64,000 bases of DNA from Circinella umbellata. Taxonomy: Eukaryota > Mucoromycota > Mucoromycetes > Mucorales > Lichtheimiaceae. Each line of letters opens with the position of its first letter. Within the stretch, counting starts at the first letter, position 1. The notes below the pieces were generated by a model. That model was not told the origin of the DNA and made no database searches. It saw only the letters and a program-made list of their open reading frames with translations. This document shows, in pieces, positions 36,988-48,231 of this stretch. The DNA is taken from contig JAIWNF010000077.1 in assembly GCA_025093555.1 (NCBI GenBank), positions 118,789-182,788 of the forward strand. Direction: 5' to 3'. The position numbers were made by a program, and so were the translations under genes.

Positions 36988-38854
36988 TTATGGTAATTTT
37001 ATACAATCAGCTTGAAAAGAATCACCCACCCATCTTGCTACTTGTTTCATAATATTTACTTTATAATGAATAGCTGGATCATATCTTAATTCATATAAAG
37101 TACATAAATTCATAATAGCTGTTTCACTTGTTCCTGCCGATGTGGGATTTTGTGATATCATTGTAGATAATAATTCAATGGCTATACCAATTTCTCCCAT
37201 ATACACATGACATACTGCCAAATTATTAATAACCTATTAATAAAAATGATGAGTTAAAAAAAGCTGTTTTTATAATTTTTTTATAAAGAATAAGAAGAAT
37301 GTATTATTTTTTTTACCAAAAGATTTTCTTTGTTTGTACTTAATACACCACGTAATGTCTGTGCTGCTTGTCTCCATTCACCATTTGCCATAGATAAGAA
37401 TGCCCTAAATATAGATTGTTATTAATATATACGTTTATATATATAAAGTACTTTTACTTACTTGTTCATTTGGATTGTTTCTATAATAGCAGGATTTTTT
37501 GTATTTGATTCTTTTTCAATTTGTTTAAACACTTTTTCAGCTGCTTCTATATCACCTAACTATAACATTTATTATTATTATTATTGTTGTTGTTGACAAT
37601 TTTATCCCGTATATCCCAATATAAATTACCTGTAAATATAATCGTCCCAAAGATGATAAAATATCTAAATCATGTTTTCCATCTTTCGTTCCGAATTCTT
37701 TTAATATCATCTCCATAGTAGTAGATGCTCCAGTATAATCATTCATTTCCATCATTTGTGTTGTCATGACTAAATACACTTGTGCTTCTCTTTGTTTCCA
37801 TAGTTCCAATTCATTTTTACCATACATCTAAGAAATATATATATATATAATTATTATTAATATCATGAGTAAAATCTATTCATAGACGAAAAGAAAATGA
37901 ATAATATATATATATTACCTTTTTACAATAAACAGCAAGCATAGTTAATCGTTCCAATGTAATTAAAGGATATTTAAGCCAGGCAGGTAATCGAGCAGAT
38001 AATACATGTAATTCAAAAGGTACCATACTTCCTTCTTTTATATTATTATTATTATTATAGAATTCAAATGTAAATTCAGGTCGATTTAAATCACCTAATT
38101 TATCCAATTCCGCAGAAGCTAATTGATATAATCCTAATTTGGTCAATGCTAATAATCGAATATACCAAAGTTGTAAAATTTGTTCTAAATCATTTGGATT
38201 GGATTGAACTAATTGTTGTCTTGCATAACGTGCCACAGCACGCCACATATTATTCATCTAATTTTTTTTTTTAGGTTCATTATCTGGATTTATTGAGGAT
38301 AGTTGTTATATGATAACAAAAAAATAGAAACAATACTTACAACTAGATTAGCGATACCTTCAGGATTTTCTGTTGAACTAGGTGTATTACGTTGAGGTCG
38401 TTGATCAGGTGGAATATATCGATCGACAAGCTCAGAAAATGCATCATTCTAATAATAATAATAGTAGAAAAACATATTCTATATAAGCAACTTATATTTC
38501 AAAATACATAAATATGAGTAAAAGCCCTTATTTTTTTTTTTTTACCACAGGAATATCATAAAAAGTAGTATTATTTGTCAAGTGATGTCCAATGATGGCA
38601 GCTGTATTATCACTATTTGCTCTCGGTCGTGTATTATTTCTTGACAATTGAATTGAGTTTCGCGTACGTCCACGTTCTTCTTCAGGTGATAATGTTAATG
38701 ATCTTACAGATGGTGACGCGGTGGTAGATGGTGACCCTATGCTGATATTATCAGGTAGTATTTTTTGTGTAGAATCGTCCAGTGTAGGGTTATCACCATT
38801 ATCCATGGATGTTTTTGTGGAATCAAATAAATCGTTGGTATTATTGTTCTCCAT
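36988..38854 (-). CDS. TRAPPC12: TRAPP complex subunit 12 homologue (TPR protein)
   Basis: Seven exons on the minus strand: 38854-38546, 38448-38341, 38257-37919, 37827-37630, 37559-37462, 37404-37317 and 37233-36988, giving 461 aa. TRAPPC12 is a subunit of TRAPP III-type tethering complexes acting at ER-Golgi traffic and autophagy. The first ~110 residues are polar and low complexity. The body is helical and TPR-like: NNMWRAVARYARQQLVQ, LWYIRLLALTKLGLYQLA, AFLSMANGEWRQAAQTLRGV and NNLAVCHVYMGEIGIAIELL. Most introns fall between codons. The stop codon is 30 bases from the stop of convergent METTL16. The family assignment rests on the order of these blocks; another TPR protein is less likely. 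Confidence 0.82.
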
Positions 38855-39744
38855 AATAATAAATTGGATATGAGTGAGAGAAAATGAAAAAAGGAAACCT
38901 GTTTTTTTTTAATCGTTTCGGACCTTTTTTTTTCTGCTGCAGCGTGTTGCGGCATTATCGAATATAATCCTTTTTCCAACCCGCCTATTTAAACGGGTAA
39001 GATTATCAAACTCCCACATCTTCTTACTATACTTATATATCTCTATCATATCCAGAACTATAGTATATATATAATATAGATCTTTATGAAAGATGGTTTT
39101 ATTAGTATTTCTACTCGATGTATATTATAAGAATACAAACTGTTTTATTAGATAGTATATATTTATTTATATATAAATAGAATGACAAATACTTTTAGTA
39201 TGCTAATAAAATATATATTATAGTTATTGCTATATATAAATTACTAGTACATTCTTATGATAGGTATTACATTTTCACTTTATGTCTTTATATTTAACTA
39301 TACACCTGGAAAATCAAAATATCATTCTCCTGATATCAACAAAAACACACGTTTATTTTTTGGGAAGGAAAAGAGGAAGTTCTTACTATATAAGAAATGA
39401 TATTAACAAAACTCTGATATATCATTTTATATAATTACTTTTGATAAAAACTATACATTGAATAATAAATTTTTTGTTAACAAATACAAATGATAACAGA
39501 CCCTATTCTCGTATACAAATCCAGTTTATATAGAAGGCACTTCTTTACATTGCCCCCCCAAAAAAACCACCATTCTCCTTCCACATTTAGTAATACCCAG
39601 TCACTAGGATTGCTCCCCCAACTTTTTTTTTTTTTTTTTTTGCGTAGGTCCAAAGAGAAAAAAAAAACCGCGTAATTTTTTTTTTCTCTTTTTTTCATTA
39701 CGTTTTTTCATCGATTCCCTTAAAATAGAAAGAACCCTCGCATC
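38855..39744. promoter_or_regulatory. Divergent promoter region, TRAPPC12 and SmF
   Basis: Almost 900 bases of AT-rich DNA between the two divergent starts. It includes T- and A-runs near 39,618 and 39,660 just upstream of SmF. No specific element is identified. Confidence 0.4.
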
Positions 39745-40291
39745 ATGGCTGCAGTAAGTAAATTAAAAAAATATAATACTCATCAGAAAAGTAAAAATCA
39801 AAAGAAAACAATTCAGAATGAGAAAATAACAAATATTAATCTTTTAAATAATAGTTTGTTCCCGTCAATCCAAAACCATTTCTTAATGATCTGACAGGAA
39901 AACTTGTTATTGTTAAACTTAAATGGGGTGGTGAATATAAAGGTTATCTTACATCTGTTGATGGTTACATGAACTTTCAGGTAAAAAAAAAAAAAAAGAG
40001 AGAGAATTGGGGACTAATAATAGTCTGTTTTTTTTTTGAAGTAAAAGTTATTTATAACCGTGTTTTAATATCTTTGTTTTAGTTACAAAATACTGAAGAA
40101 TTTAAGGATGGTGTATCAACCGGTACTTTGGGTGAAGTTTTAATCAGGTAAATATATATATATAGTCTCTTTTAATTTTCTATTTAAATTGAATAGCATT
40201 AACCTTATTTCTTCTCTTTGGTAATTTTTTTAGATGTAATAATGTATTGTACGTTCGTGGTGCAGACGAAGATACTGAAATGGAACAATAA
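39745..40291 (+). CDS. SNRPF: Small nuclear ribonucleoprotein F (SmF)
   Basis: Four exons: 39745-39753, 39855-39980, 40083-40147 and 40234-40291, giving 85 aa, the usual SmF size. SmF is one of seven Sm proteins forming the ring on U1, U2, U4 and U5 snRNAs. The sequence follows SmF closely: [31 protein letters not shown] (Sm1) and [15 protein letters not shown] (Sm2). The first coding exon has only nine bases (Met-Ala-Ala), so it is easy to miss. Exon 2 begins right after the AG at 39,854. Confidence 0.95.
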
Positions 40292-40851
40292 ATGTTTACC
40301 TACGAATAATCCATACATATTTTCTACAACAATGACATCCATCCCAACAGCAGAAACATGATACGGCACCAAAAAAAAAAATCCTTTTTTTCTTTCACAA
40401 AATCATACACATTCTATATATCAACCAGAAAAGAAAACCAAAAAAAAAAAAAAAAAACGTACATATATAAATCAATCAACGACCACACGATGAACAACAA
40501 CAAACATATTCACTACCCAAATCATCCTATTTCTTTCCCTCTCTCTTCTTTGCTTTTTATATCGATATCTTGAATGAACTTTTTTGTATTAATTTTTTTT
40601 TTCTTAACGATGTTTGGAAAAAATGATGGAAACAAGATTTGGATAAAGGACATATATATGATATTTTTTTTTAGAAAACTATCTATAATGACATATATTG
40701 ATGGAATAGAAATGTTCAAATTGGATAATGATAATAAGAGAATGGAAAAGTAATAGCAAATGGTGAGGAGATTAAGTGTATTATATATATATATATGAAA
40801 TGAAATGATTTGGATTGGATTGGGTGTTGAGAATGGTGAGGAGGATTAATT
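40292..40851. other. Convergent spacer, no gene
   Basis: AT-rich 3' region between SmF and the next, opposite gene. It contains A-runs and an AT repeat near 40,780. Short ORFs on both strands are not supported. Confidence 0.45.
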
Positions 40852-41781
40852 TTACGAATGGATAGATACATCTTGTTCATTTTTATCTTTATTATTATTA
40901 TCAACGAAAGAAGAAGAATTTTGAGTGGAGGATGATATAGATGATTGAGGTGGACCAAAACATCGAGCTGAAAAAACAGCAAGTTTCACACGTAATGATT
41001 TTGGTAACCAAGGAGAAGGTGTATTCATTTCTGGTTTATTGAGTTCCCATGAATCCAATAAAACCGTTTGTTGTTTCACACCTTTTACACGACTTTCAAG
41101 GATCACTTCATACAATGATAATTGCCAACCGTGACCATGTAATACCCAATCATTGATATCAATGGTTTGTTTGGCCAAACCAAGCAATTGGGATAAAGTA
41201 GTAGAAGGAATCGATTTCAAGATATCATAAGCTAAATAAATTCGATTCATGGGAGGTATATTTTGAAACTTAACACCTTGTTCAGGTGTCATTAACCGAT
41301 GGATAGAGCGTGCTAATTTAGCATATTCTGCATCGACATGGACTTGCATAGCCAGTGCACGTGTAGGTTTGGACACAGTTTGATATCCGACAAATAAAGG
41401 TGGTGTCATATTGAATAATTGGACTTGTTGATGAATGACTTGACGTAAACGATCTGCTGTACGCCAATGCGATTGTTGACCTCGTGTAATTTGTATTTTA
41501 CCAAGTATTGAAATGTGTAAAGAAGCATCATGAGCGCGATTCGGTCCACAGTTAACATAAGAAACATCTTGAAAACGTTTTAATGAATGTTCAAGTAAAG
41601 TTCCTGAAACGGGTTCTAAACAAAATGTAAATGTACGACATGATTCCACTTTGTCAAGAGGTGATGTATGATTGGCATCCAGTGGATCAAGTTGAAATTC
41701 AGTAAAACCAATATGTTCTGTGTCACTACGACGAACGGGTGTTGATATACTTGTTGTCAATGTTGTTTTGGTTGTCGTCAT
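40852..41781 (-). CDS. Possible 2H-phosphoesterase-like protein, 309 aa
   Basis: A single uninterrupted minus-strand frame with good codon structure. The segment AHDASLHISILGKI resembles the first H-x-[ST] motif of 2H phosphoesterases (the fold of 2'-5' RNA ligase and cyclic phosphodiesterases). The segment GHGWQLSLYEVIL lies where the second motif would be expected, but it has glutamine instead of histidine. No signal peptide or membrane segment is seen. The last ~35 residues are polar and S/N/D-rich. If the fold is right, the missing second histidine suggests weak or no phosphoesterase activity. I consider the gene real and the family uncertain. Confidence 0.6.
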   Translation of the reverse strand: MTTTKTTLTTSISTPVRRSDTEHIGFTEFQLDPLDANHTSPLDKVESCRTFTFCLEPVSGTLLEHSLKRFQDVSYVNCGPNRAHDASLHISILGKIQITRGQQSHWRTADRLRQVIHQQVQLFNMTPPLFVGYQTVSKPTRALAMQVHVDAEYAKLARSIHRLMTPEQGVKFQNIPPMNRIYLAYDILKSIPSTTLSQLLGLAKQTIDINDWVLHGHGWQLSLYEVILESRVKGVKQQTVLLDSWELNKPEMNTPSPWLPKSLRVKLAVFSARCFGPPQSSISSSTQNSSSFVDNNNKDKNEQDVSIHS

Positions 41782-42797
41782 AACTCTTTTTTTTTATTAT
41801 TTTATAATATCAAAAAAAAATTAACCAAGAATTTGAATGTTTTTATATAAAAGATCACACAAAAGGTAAAGAAAAAAAGAAAAGGAGAGAAAGGGTGTTA
41901 TAATGATAAAAAAATGGTTGGTGACACTTTTTTTGAAAAATATTAATATATCATTTTTAATGAGACAAATGTTGTTATTAAGTCTTGTGTTACCTTATTT
42001 GACGTGATATATTATATATCTAATAAATAAATGCATGCATTGATAAAAACTCGGGGCCTTTCTTTTTATACCTAATGGATTCGTATCCGAAATTGATTAA
42101 CTATTGATCAAATGGTGTCGTTGTTGTCAATTTAATGTCATGCAAAAAAAAAAAAAGTATTGTATTTGTTTCTATGGTAATCAGGTTGACAACACCTTTT
42201 TCTAATGAAACATATATGAATTTATTTATAGTTCATCAAATTAAAATCCACATATGAAAAAGATAAAATACATTCATTTAGGTGTGATAAAGTAATGTAC
42301 GAGCCAACAGAATTTTTCATTGGAGATGGGTTGCTGTTATCTGTGTTTCTGCACAATAATCATTTTTTCAAATGATGATATATATCAACAGGAAATTAAA
42401 AGCTAACAAAACCATGTTATATTACTTCATTCAAGATTTATGAATTAGGTCTTCTCTTATTATTACTGTCGTTGTCCCAGTTACGTGTTTAAATGCTGCC
42501 AACTTTATGATCTCAGATGTCAATAACAAAAAAAAACCCCTTCCTTTTGTTTATTCGGAAATAAAATACATAATTTATATTACATTTTGACATGTTAAAA
42601 AAGAAAGGACAGAAGGTGGCTAATTTTTTTTTTAAAGAAAATTCCTTTTTGTTCCCTTATTCCGTGCTCCCCTGTTACTTAAAAAGTCAAGGGAAAAAAA
42701 AGATTTGAGTAAAAAAAAAAGCTTTCAAGTTGTATCTTTAATAATAATTTCTTTTTTTTATATACCAAATGTTTGTTTGCCTTTTGTTCATTTTTCA
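41782..42797. promoter_or_regulatory. Divergent promoter region, 2H-like gene and ZIP gene
   Basis: About 1 kb of AT-rich DNA between divergent starts. I did not find a clear zinc-response palindrome or TATA box. Confidence 0.4.
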
Positions 42798-44304
42798 ATG
42801 AAACGGCAATTAATAATATTATTTTTATGGATACAAGTAGCTTTGGGTAACAAAATTATAATTTTCCTCTTTACTTTTTTTTTTTTATCATAGAAAAAAA
42901 CCAATTGATTATTTTTAAAAAAACATTTGCATGATTCTTTTTTTTTTATATGGTAGCCGATGATGTTGATAATCAATCATGTTCTGCAGAGACATTGACG
43001 TTATATAATCGACCTATTCATATTGCAGCTATATTTATTATTTTTGCTGTTTCTGGATTGGGTGTTTTAATACCTATTGTTTCTAAATTTATGCCTTTTC
43101 TTGGTATACCATCAAGGTTTATAACATTTGGTAATGTTTGACGTAATATAGCTATAAAAAAAAGAATTGATTTTTTTTTTGTTAACAAGAATATATATAT
43201 ATATGAACAGGTAAATCATTTGGTGTGGGTGTCATTATTTCTACAGCATTTATTCACATGTTACAACCAGCAAATGAAAAACTTACATCTGCATGTCTTG
43301 GTGATACATGGCATGAAAATTATCCATCGTTTGCCATGTTATTTTCCATGTGTTCTATTTTTGCTATGCAATTAATTGAATATTTAGCAACAACACAACT
43401 TGAACATCATTTTCATTCAAGTGCATTATGTGTAGATCCTCATCATCATGATAATTCAACAGTAAAATCAGCAACAACTACAACAGCATCTACCCATGTA
43501 AATAATATGGCAGCAACCACTCTTCCTGAAACACCTCAATCACCATTTCAATGTGAAATTCATCATTGTCATCCTGAACAAGTAGTGGTAGAAGAAGAAG
43601 AAAATAATAATAATAATACCCAACCGAAATCATCCTCAGTGACAATGATTGATGAATCCGTAGCAAATGAAAATCTTTATATTTATGGAAGACGTGCATT
43701 TTCAGGAAATAATACTGATGAAGACGATAAAGATAAATTGAAACATAATATACCTTATTTAACATGTCCAGAACATTGGGACAGTTCATCTACACGTATT
43801 GCTGAATCCATGAAGGATACTAAACGATGTCTTAGTACAATCGTATTAGAGTGTGGTATTTTAACACATTCTATTATTATTGGTATTACAATGGGTGTTA
43901 CAGGACAAGATGAATTTACAGGTTTAATGATTGCTATCTGTTTTCATCAATTCTTTGAAGGTTTTGCATTAGGTGCAAGAATTGCTGAAGTAAATAGAAT
44001 TGATTGTAAAAAAGCAATTATCATGGCGTTCTTTTTTGCATGGACAACACCTGTGGGTACAGCTATTGGCGTGGGTATTTCATCTTCCTATAATGGTAAT
44101 TCAGCGGCGGCATTATTAGCGCAAGGTATATTTGATTCAATATCATCGGGTATTTTGATTTATGTTGGATTAGTTAATTTATTAGCTAGTGAAATGATAT
44201 TTGATGATCGATTTAAAAAAATGAGAAAATCAACAAGATTGGGTTGTTTTCTTTTTATGTATGCTGGAGCTGCTGTTATGGCAATTATTGGTATTTGGAT
44301 TTAA
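42798..44304 (+). CDS. ZIP-family zinc/iron transporter
   Basis: Three exons: 42798-42846, 42957-43130 and 43211-44304, giving 438 aa. ZIP proteins (Zrt1/Zrt2 type) import zinc and sometimes iron into the cytosol. The first exon encodes a hydrophobic leader (MKRQLIILFLWIQVAL). Transmembrane segments follow at about 36-56 and 75-96. A cytosolic loop rich in histidine (HHFHSS, DPHHHD, EIHHCHPE) lies at residues 140-195. Helix 4 has LTHSIIIG (His294-Ser295) and helix 5 has HQFFEG (His320), the metal-site motifs of the family. The last helices end the protein at GIWI. The start is chosen because the short exon supplies the signal peptide and the splice keeps frame. Confidence 0.92.
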
Positions 44305-44621
44305 AACTACCCATTTCCCTGTCTATCTTTCTCACTCCTTCCTCCCCTCCCCCCTTGTATATACATACATATATATATTATATCATCCATGTAATAATCA
44401 TTAAATCATTCTTTTATATTCCAAATCCCCCACTCCCGAACCCCCCCCAACCCTATTCGTGTGTATAATGTATCTTTTTAAAACCCTTGCATTATTATTT
44501 TATTTTTTTTAAAAAAAAAGTGTTTAGTTTTATATTATTTTTTTTGCCTTTAATAAACCTTTTCTTTTCAAACCCTTTTTTTTATTGTAATTTATAACTT
44601 TTTATATCAAAAGAAAAAAAA
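44305..44621. other. Short spacer between ZIP and reticulon genes
   Basis: Pyrimidine- and A/T-run-rich DNA. It serves as 3' region of the ZIP gene and 5' leader of the reticulon gene. No gene seen. Confidence 0.5.
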
Positions 44622-46209
44622 ATGGAAGCAGAAATTGGTCGACGTCCTGTCACTCCACCCGAAGAAAATCCAACAAAAAGAAAAAAATCAGAAGTACTTG
44701 CAGATTTGAATGATAAGAAATATAATCCTTTAGTGGATGAAGAGCCTAATAGTGTAAGAAGTGCTAAACCTTTTGCTCACAATACGGCTAAAACACATGA
44801 TGCTGCAGGTCTTGGTAAAACGGATACGGCTAAGATGCATGATGATGCAGGTCTTGGTCAAACGAATATGGCTATGAAGCATGAGGATGCAGGTCTTGGT
44901 AAAACGAATACTGCTATGAAGCATGATATTGGAGGTTTTGGTAAAGCGGGTTCTACAATGAAACATGATATTACATCAGTGGATGATCCTGTGATTACGA
45001 CTGATACTTTGGATCATACAACAACCTCATCAACAAAGACCAGAAAACCAATGACTCATACAGCAACAACAACACAAAGTGGTTTTACACATGGTTCTAC
45101 AAGGGATCAAGATGATCTTGGTAAATATTTGATTTTCTTTTTTTCACGATGATGAGCACAAAAAAAACGGAAAAAATAAGGGTTGAAGGGTTTATATATA
45201 ATAGTAATAACAATTATTGTTTACATAAATATTTACATATAGCTATGCAACGTAATGATGTTACGCGTCGTATTGAACGCGATGTATATGGTATATTACA
45301 ATGGAAAAATCCTGTTCGCTCTGGTATTACATTGATAACCATTGTTGGTTCCATTTTATTGACTCAATCCTATTCGTTACTTCAATTGGGTGCTGCCTTG
45401 TTAACGGTTGCCATTGGATTGAATCTTGTCTATGTCACATTTGTTGTTCAAACACAAAAAGTATTTTCAGAAAGTGCAGAACCTGTTCATCCTTATAGGT
45501 TAGTCATATAAAATTTTGCAAAGAAAAAGGAAACTTGGGGATCCTTTGTAGCTATAAATTTTTTTTTCTTTAAACTAACAGAGAATTATATACATAATTA
45601 TTTAGAGGAGTTTTTGGTAACGAGCAACAATTGACTACAGTTGATAAACGTATGGTCCATCATTATAGTTCTTTATTTGTTGATATTTCTGAAACATTGA
45701 TTCGTGCATTGGCTCGTATTGTTTTTATTGAAGATATGATGACCAGTTTAAAGGTAATTTATATATTATTTATATATACTATTTTAAAAAATTCTCCCAT
45801 TCCCATCAAAGTGTCAAATTACGAACATGTTTTAGGAAGGTATTAACTATATTTAATAATATTCTTCTTTTTTTTTTTTTTCTGGGTTTTTTTCTAGTGG
45901 TTTGGTATTTTCTATTTAACCTGGGGTATTTCAGCTCATGTATCAAGTCGCACTATTATTCTCTTTTTCGTGATCTCTGCATTTATTTTCCCAAGATTAT
46001 ATATGTCAAATAAGGGTATTGTTGATTCTCATTTGATGCATGGAGAAGCTATTATAAAAGAGCATGTGAATAATGCCCAAGAATATGCTAAAGATAATAT
46101 GGGTACTGCTTATGCAAAAACGAGAGCTTATTTTGCTAAAGCTGGAACAAGTGGTACGGATGCTAAAAATTCTATCTCTAATACATCTGCTAGTTTAAAA
46201 GTTGATTAA
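44622..46209 (+). CDS. Reticulon-like ER-shaping protein with 14-residue repeats
   Basis: Four exons: 44622-45120, 45243-45498, 45606-45753 and 45898-46209, giving 404 aa. Reticulons insert hairpins into the ER membrane and curve tubules. The reticulon domain starts near VYGILQWKNPVRSGI. It has a first long hydrophobic hairpin (about 195-232), a hydrophilic loop (residues ~255-290, IRALARIVFIED) and a second hairpin (WFGIFYLTWGISAHV, then ILFFVISAFIFPRLY). The N-terminal cytosolic part is polar. At residues 59-114 it carries four tandem 14-residue units of the type HDxAGLGKTxxAMK. The C-terminal ~65 residues are helical, A/K-rich. The tandem repeat is unusual for the family. Confidence 0.88.
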
Positions 46210-46548
46210 AAATATCACTCTCATTAGGAAAAAATAATTAGTTTTTTTTCCTCACTGGAACAACAGTAGTAGTTGTAGTAGTAATGATAATGTAGTGTGA
46301 TAGTATATATAACTATATTGTAAATAGTAAAAATGGTTCATATATGAAAAAAAAGACGAAATAATAATAATAATAAATAGTCTTACCTTTTTTTTTCTAT
46401 GTGTAAATTTTTTATACGTATACATCATAAATCATATGTACCGTTACAGTACTGTATATAAATAATTGTTGGAGGAATTGGAGTGCAATACCAATATGCT
46501 CTTCACAGAAATCATTTGTTTTAATTTACAGTTTACAGTGTATTTTTT
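46210..46548. other. Intergenic, no supported gene
   Basis: AT-rich 3' region of the reticulon gene with ATAATAATA repeats near 46,360. No ORF of interest. Confidence 0.45.
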
Positions 46549-47665
46549 TTATTCAATAATACCTTCTTTTGGTATATCAACACGGTTATTTTCAAATAAG
46601 AGGGTTACTATTTCAACGTTGCTATTATCTTTGTTAATATAATAATTCCATTGAAATGTTGGTTCAACCGGATTAAAATAACATCGAAGATAAAAAAAAA
46701 CTCTCTCATCTTCTTGTACCATCAATAAATTCATTCAGTACAGGAAGAAAGTAACTTTAATTATAGACTTTAATAATAAATTTAGACATACATATTGACA
46801 TCAGGTTGTGTGTGTACTGGGACATGCAATTCAAGTAATATCGGTGATATTATACAATTTTTACAATTCTCAGTCAATGTAACTGATCTGATTTGTACAA
46901 GGGAGCTACCGTGACGCTAATGGTACTTGTTTCATAATTGATATTTGCAAGCCATTCCAACAACACAGTGTCCTTGTTTGCTATAGTCATATCACTGTGC
47001 CCAATTCCATCCATAAAAAATTAATTTTCAAGGATCATGCGATGCTTATATATTTTCTAGAGTCAATTCTTGAATTTCATCTTTTGATTCTTGAACTAGA
47101 ACCAGAGACATTTTAGTTGCTTCTTTCAAGAGTTAATCGTTGAATCTCATGCTTTGATACTTTAACTAGACCTAGAGAATATTTTCCTACGTAGTACCTC
47201 AAAAAGCATATAATAATGTTATAAAATAACAAAATAAATAAACAAATGAAGATAGAAGCATATGATTTTTTTATTTTATTTTTAATTTTATTTCCACAAC
47301 AAAATTTCAGCTACGTAATGCTTTTCAAAAGGATCCATCCTTGCATCTATCCCTTTGATCCTTTAATCTTTCAAGAAATAAAATTTGGTCGTTATTTCAA
47401 ATTCTTATAACATGTTCTAGCAGTTAATCGTTAAATTCAAGGATAGAATAGTGTCGTCGATACGTATGATACATATCGCAATTCCGGATGGGTCGTAGTG
47501 ACACAGTTTTTATATGTCATCCAGCAACACCAGTCCATGAAAGTAAACTGTGTACGTAATCCTTCATGATATTTTTACTAAAAAATATTTCCATGAATAC
47601 AACGATTAGATATAAAACACAATATAGAACGATCATTTGTTCCAACATGTATACGTTCTCTTCTT
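46549..47665 (-). pseudogene. Decayed C-terminal half of a HET-type gene
   Basis: Minus-strand sequence matches the C-terminal half of the HET protein at 8,802-10,697. From 5' to 3', DRSILCFISN (near 47,640), SWTGVAG then a stop (near 47,530), NKDTVLLEWLA (near 46,960), SVTLTENCKNCIISPILLEL (near 46,850) and the end INKDNSNVEIVTLLFENNRVDIPKEGIIE-like tail with a proper stop at 46,549-46,551. Several stops and indels break the frame. The HET core itself was not found upstream. It is the oldest-looking HET copy in the window. Confidence 0.75.
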
Positions 47666-48231
47666 TTTTTTTTCAAATGATAAAATTAAAAGCTACAATA
47701 TCAGAAGGGCGAAAATAAAAAGGAATTAGATTCTTGTTTGTGAATTGCTATGAATGTAGATTCTCAGCCCTATTTAAGGAGTGATGTTATTCTTGGTACT
47801 ACCTGTACCATAAATTTTTTTTTGAAACTAAGGCTCCCTGTGGACTTCATGGTATCAGATCTAGTTTACAGACTTGTCGCTTTAGTATGATTTCATAATG
47901 ATATCCTTCTATTTTATCTTCTTAAAAAATAGAAAGGATGAAAGAATTAAATGAAAATCAAAAGGTGAAAACTCATCATCCAGTTTTGGATCATAATAAT
48001 AAGCCACGTTTTCAACTTGTATGTGTACAGACGACGTTGTACAAGATAATCCAAAAGTTGATATTTGGTTCAGTCAATTCTTAATCATGTCTTCCTTTCG
48101 AAAAAAAAAACACGGTTGAATTCAATCGTTACTTATTAACAACATACTGTAAATGTACCTATAAAGTTGGAGAGCATCAATATATAACAACAAATAAGCA
48201 ACAATATTTAAACTAACTGCGACAATTTGAT
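47666..48231. other. Intergenic, upstream of the F-box gene
   Basis: AT-rich region with no supported gene. It should include the F-box gene promoter. Confidence 0.4.
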
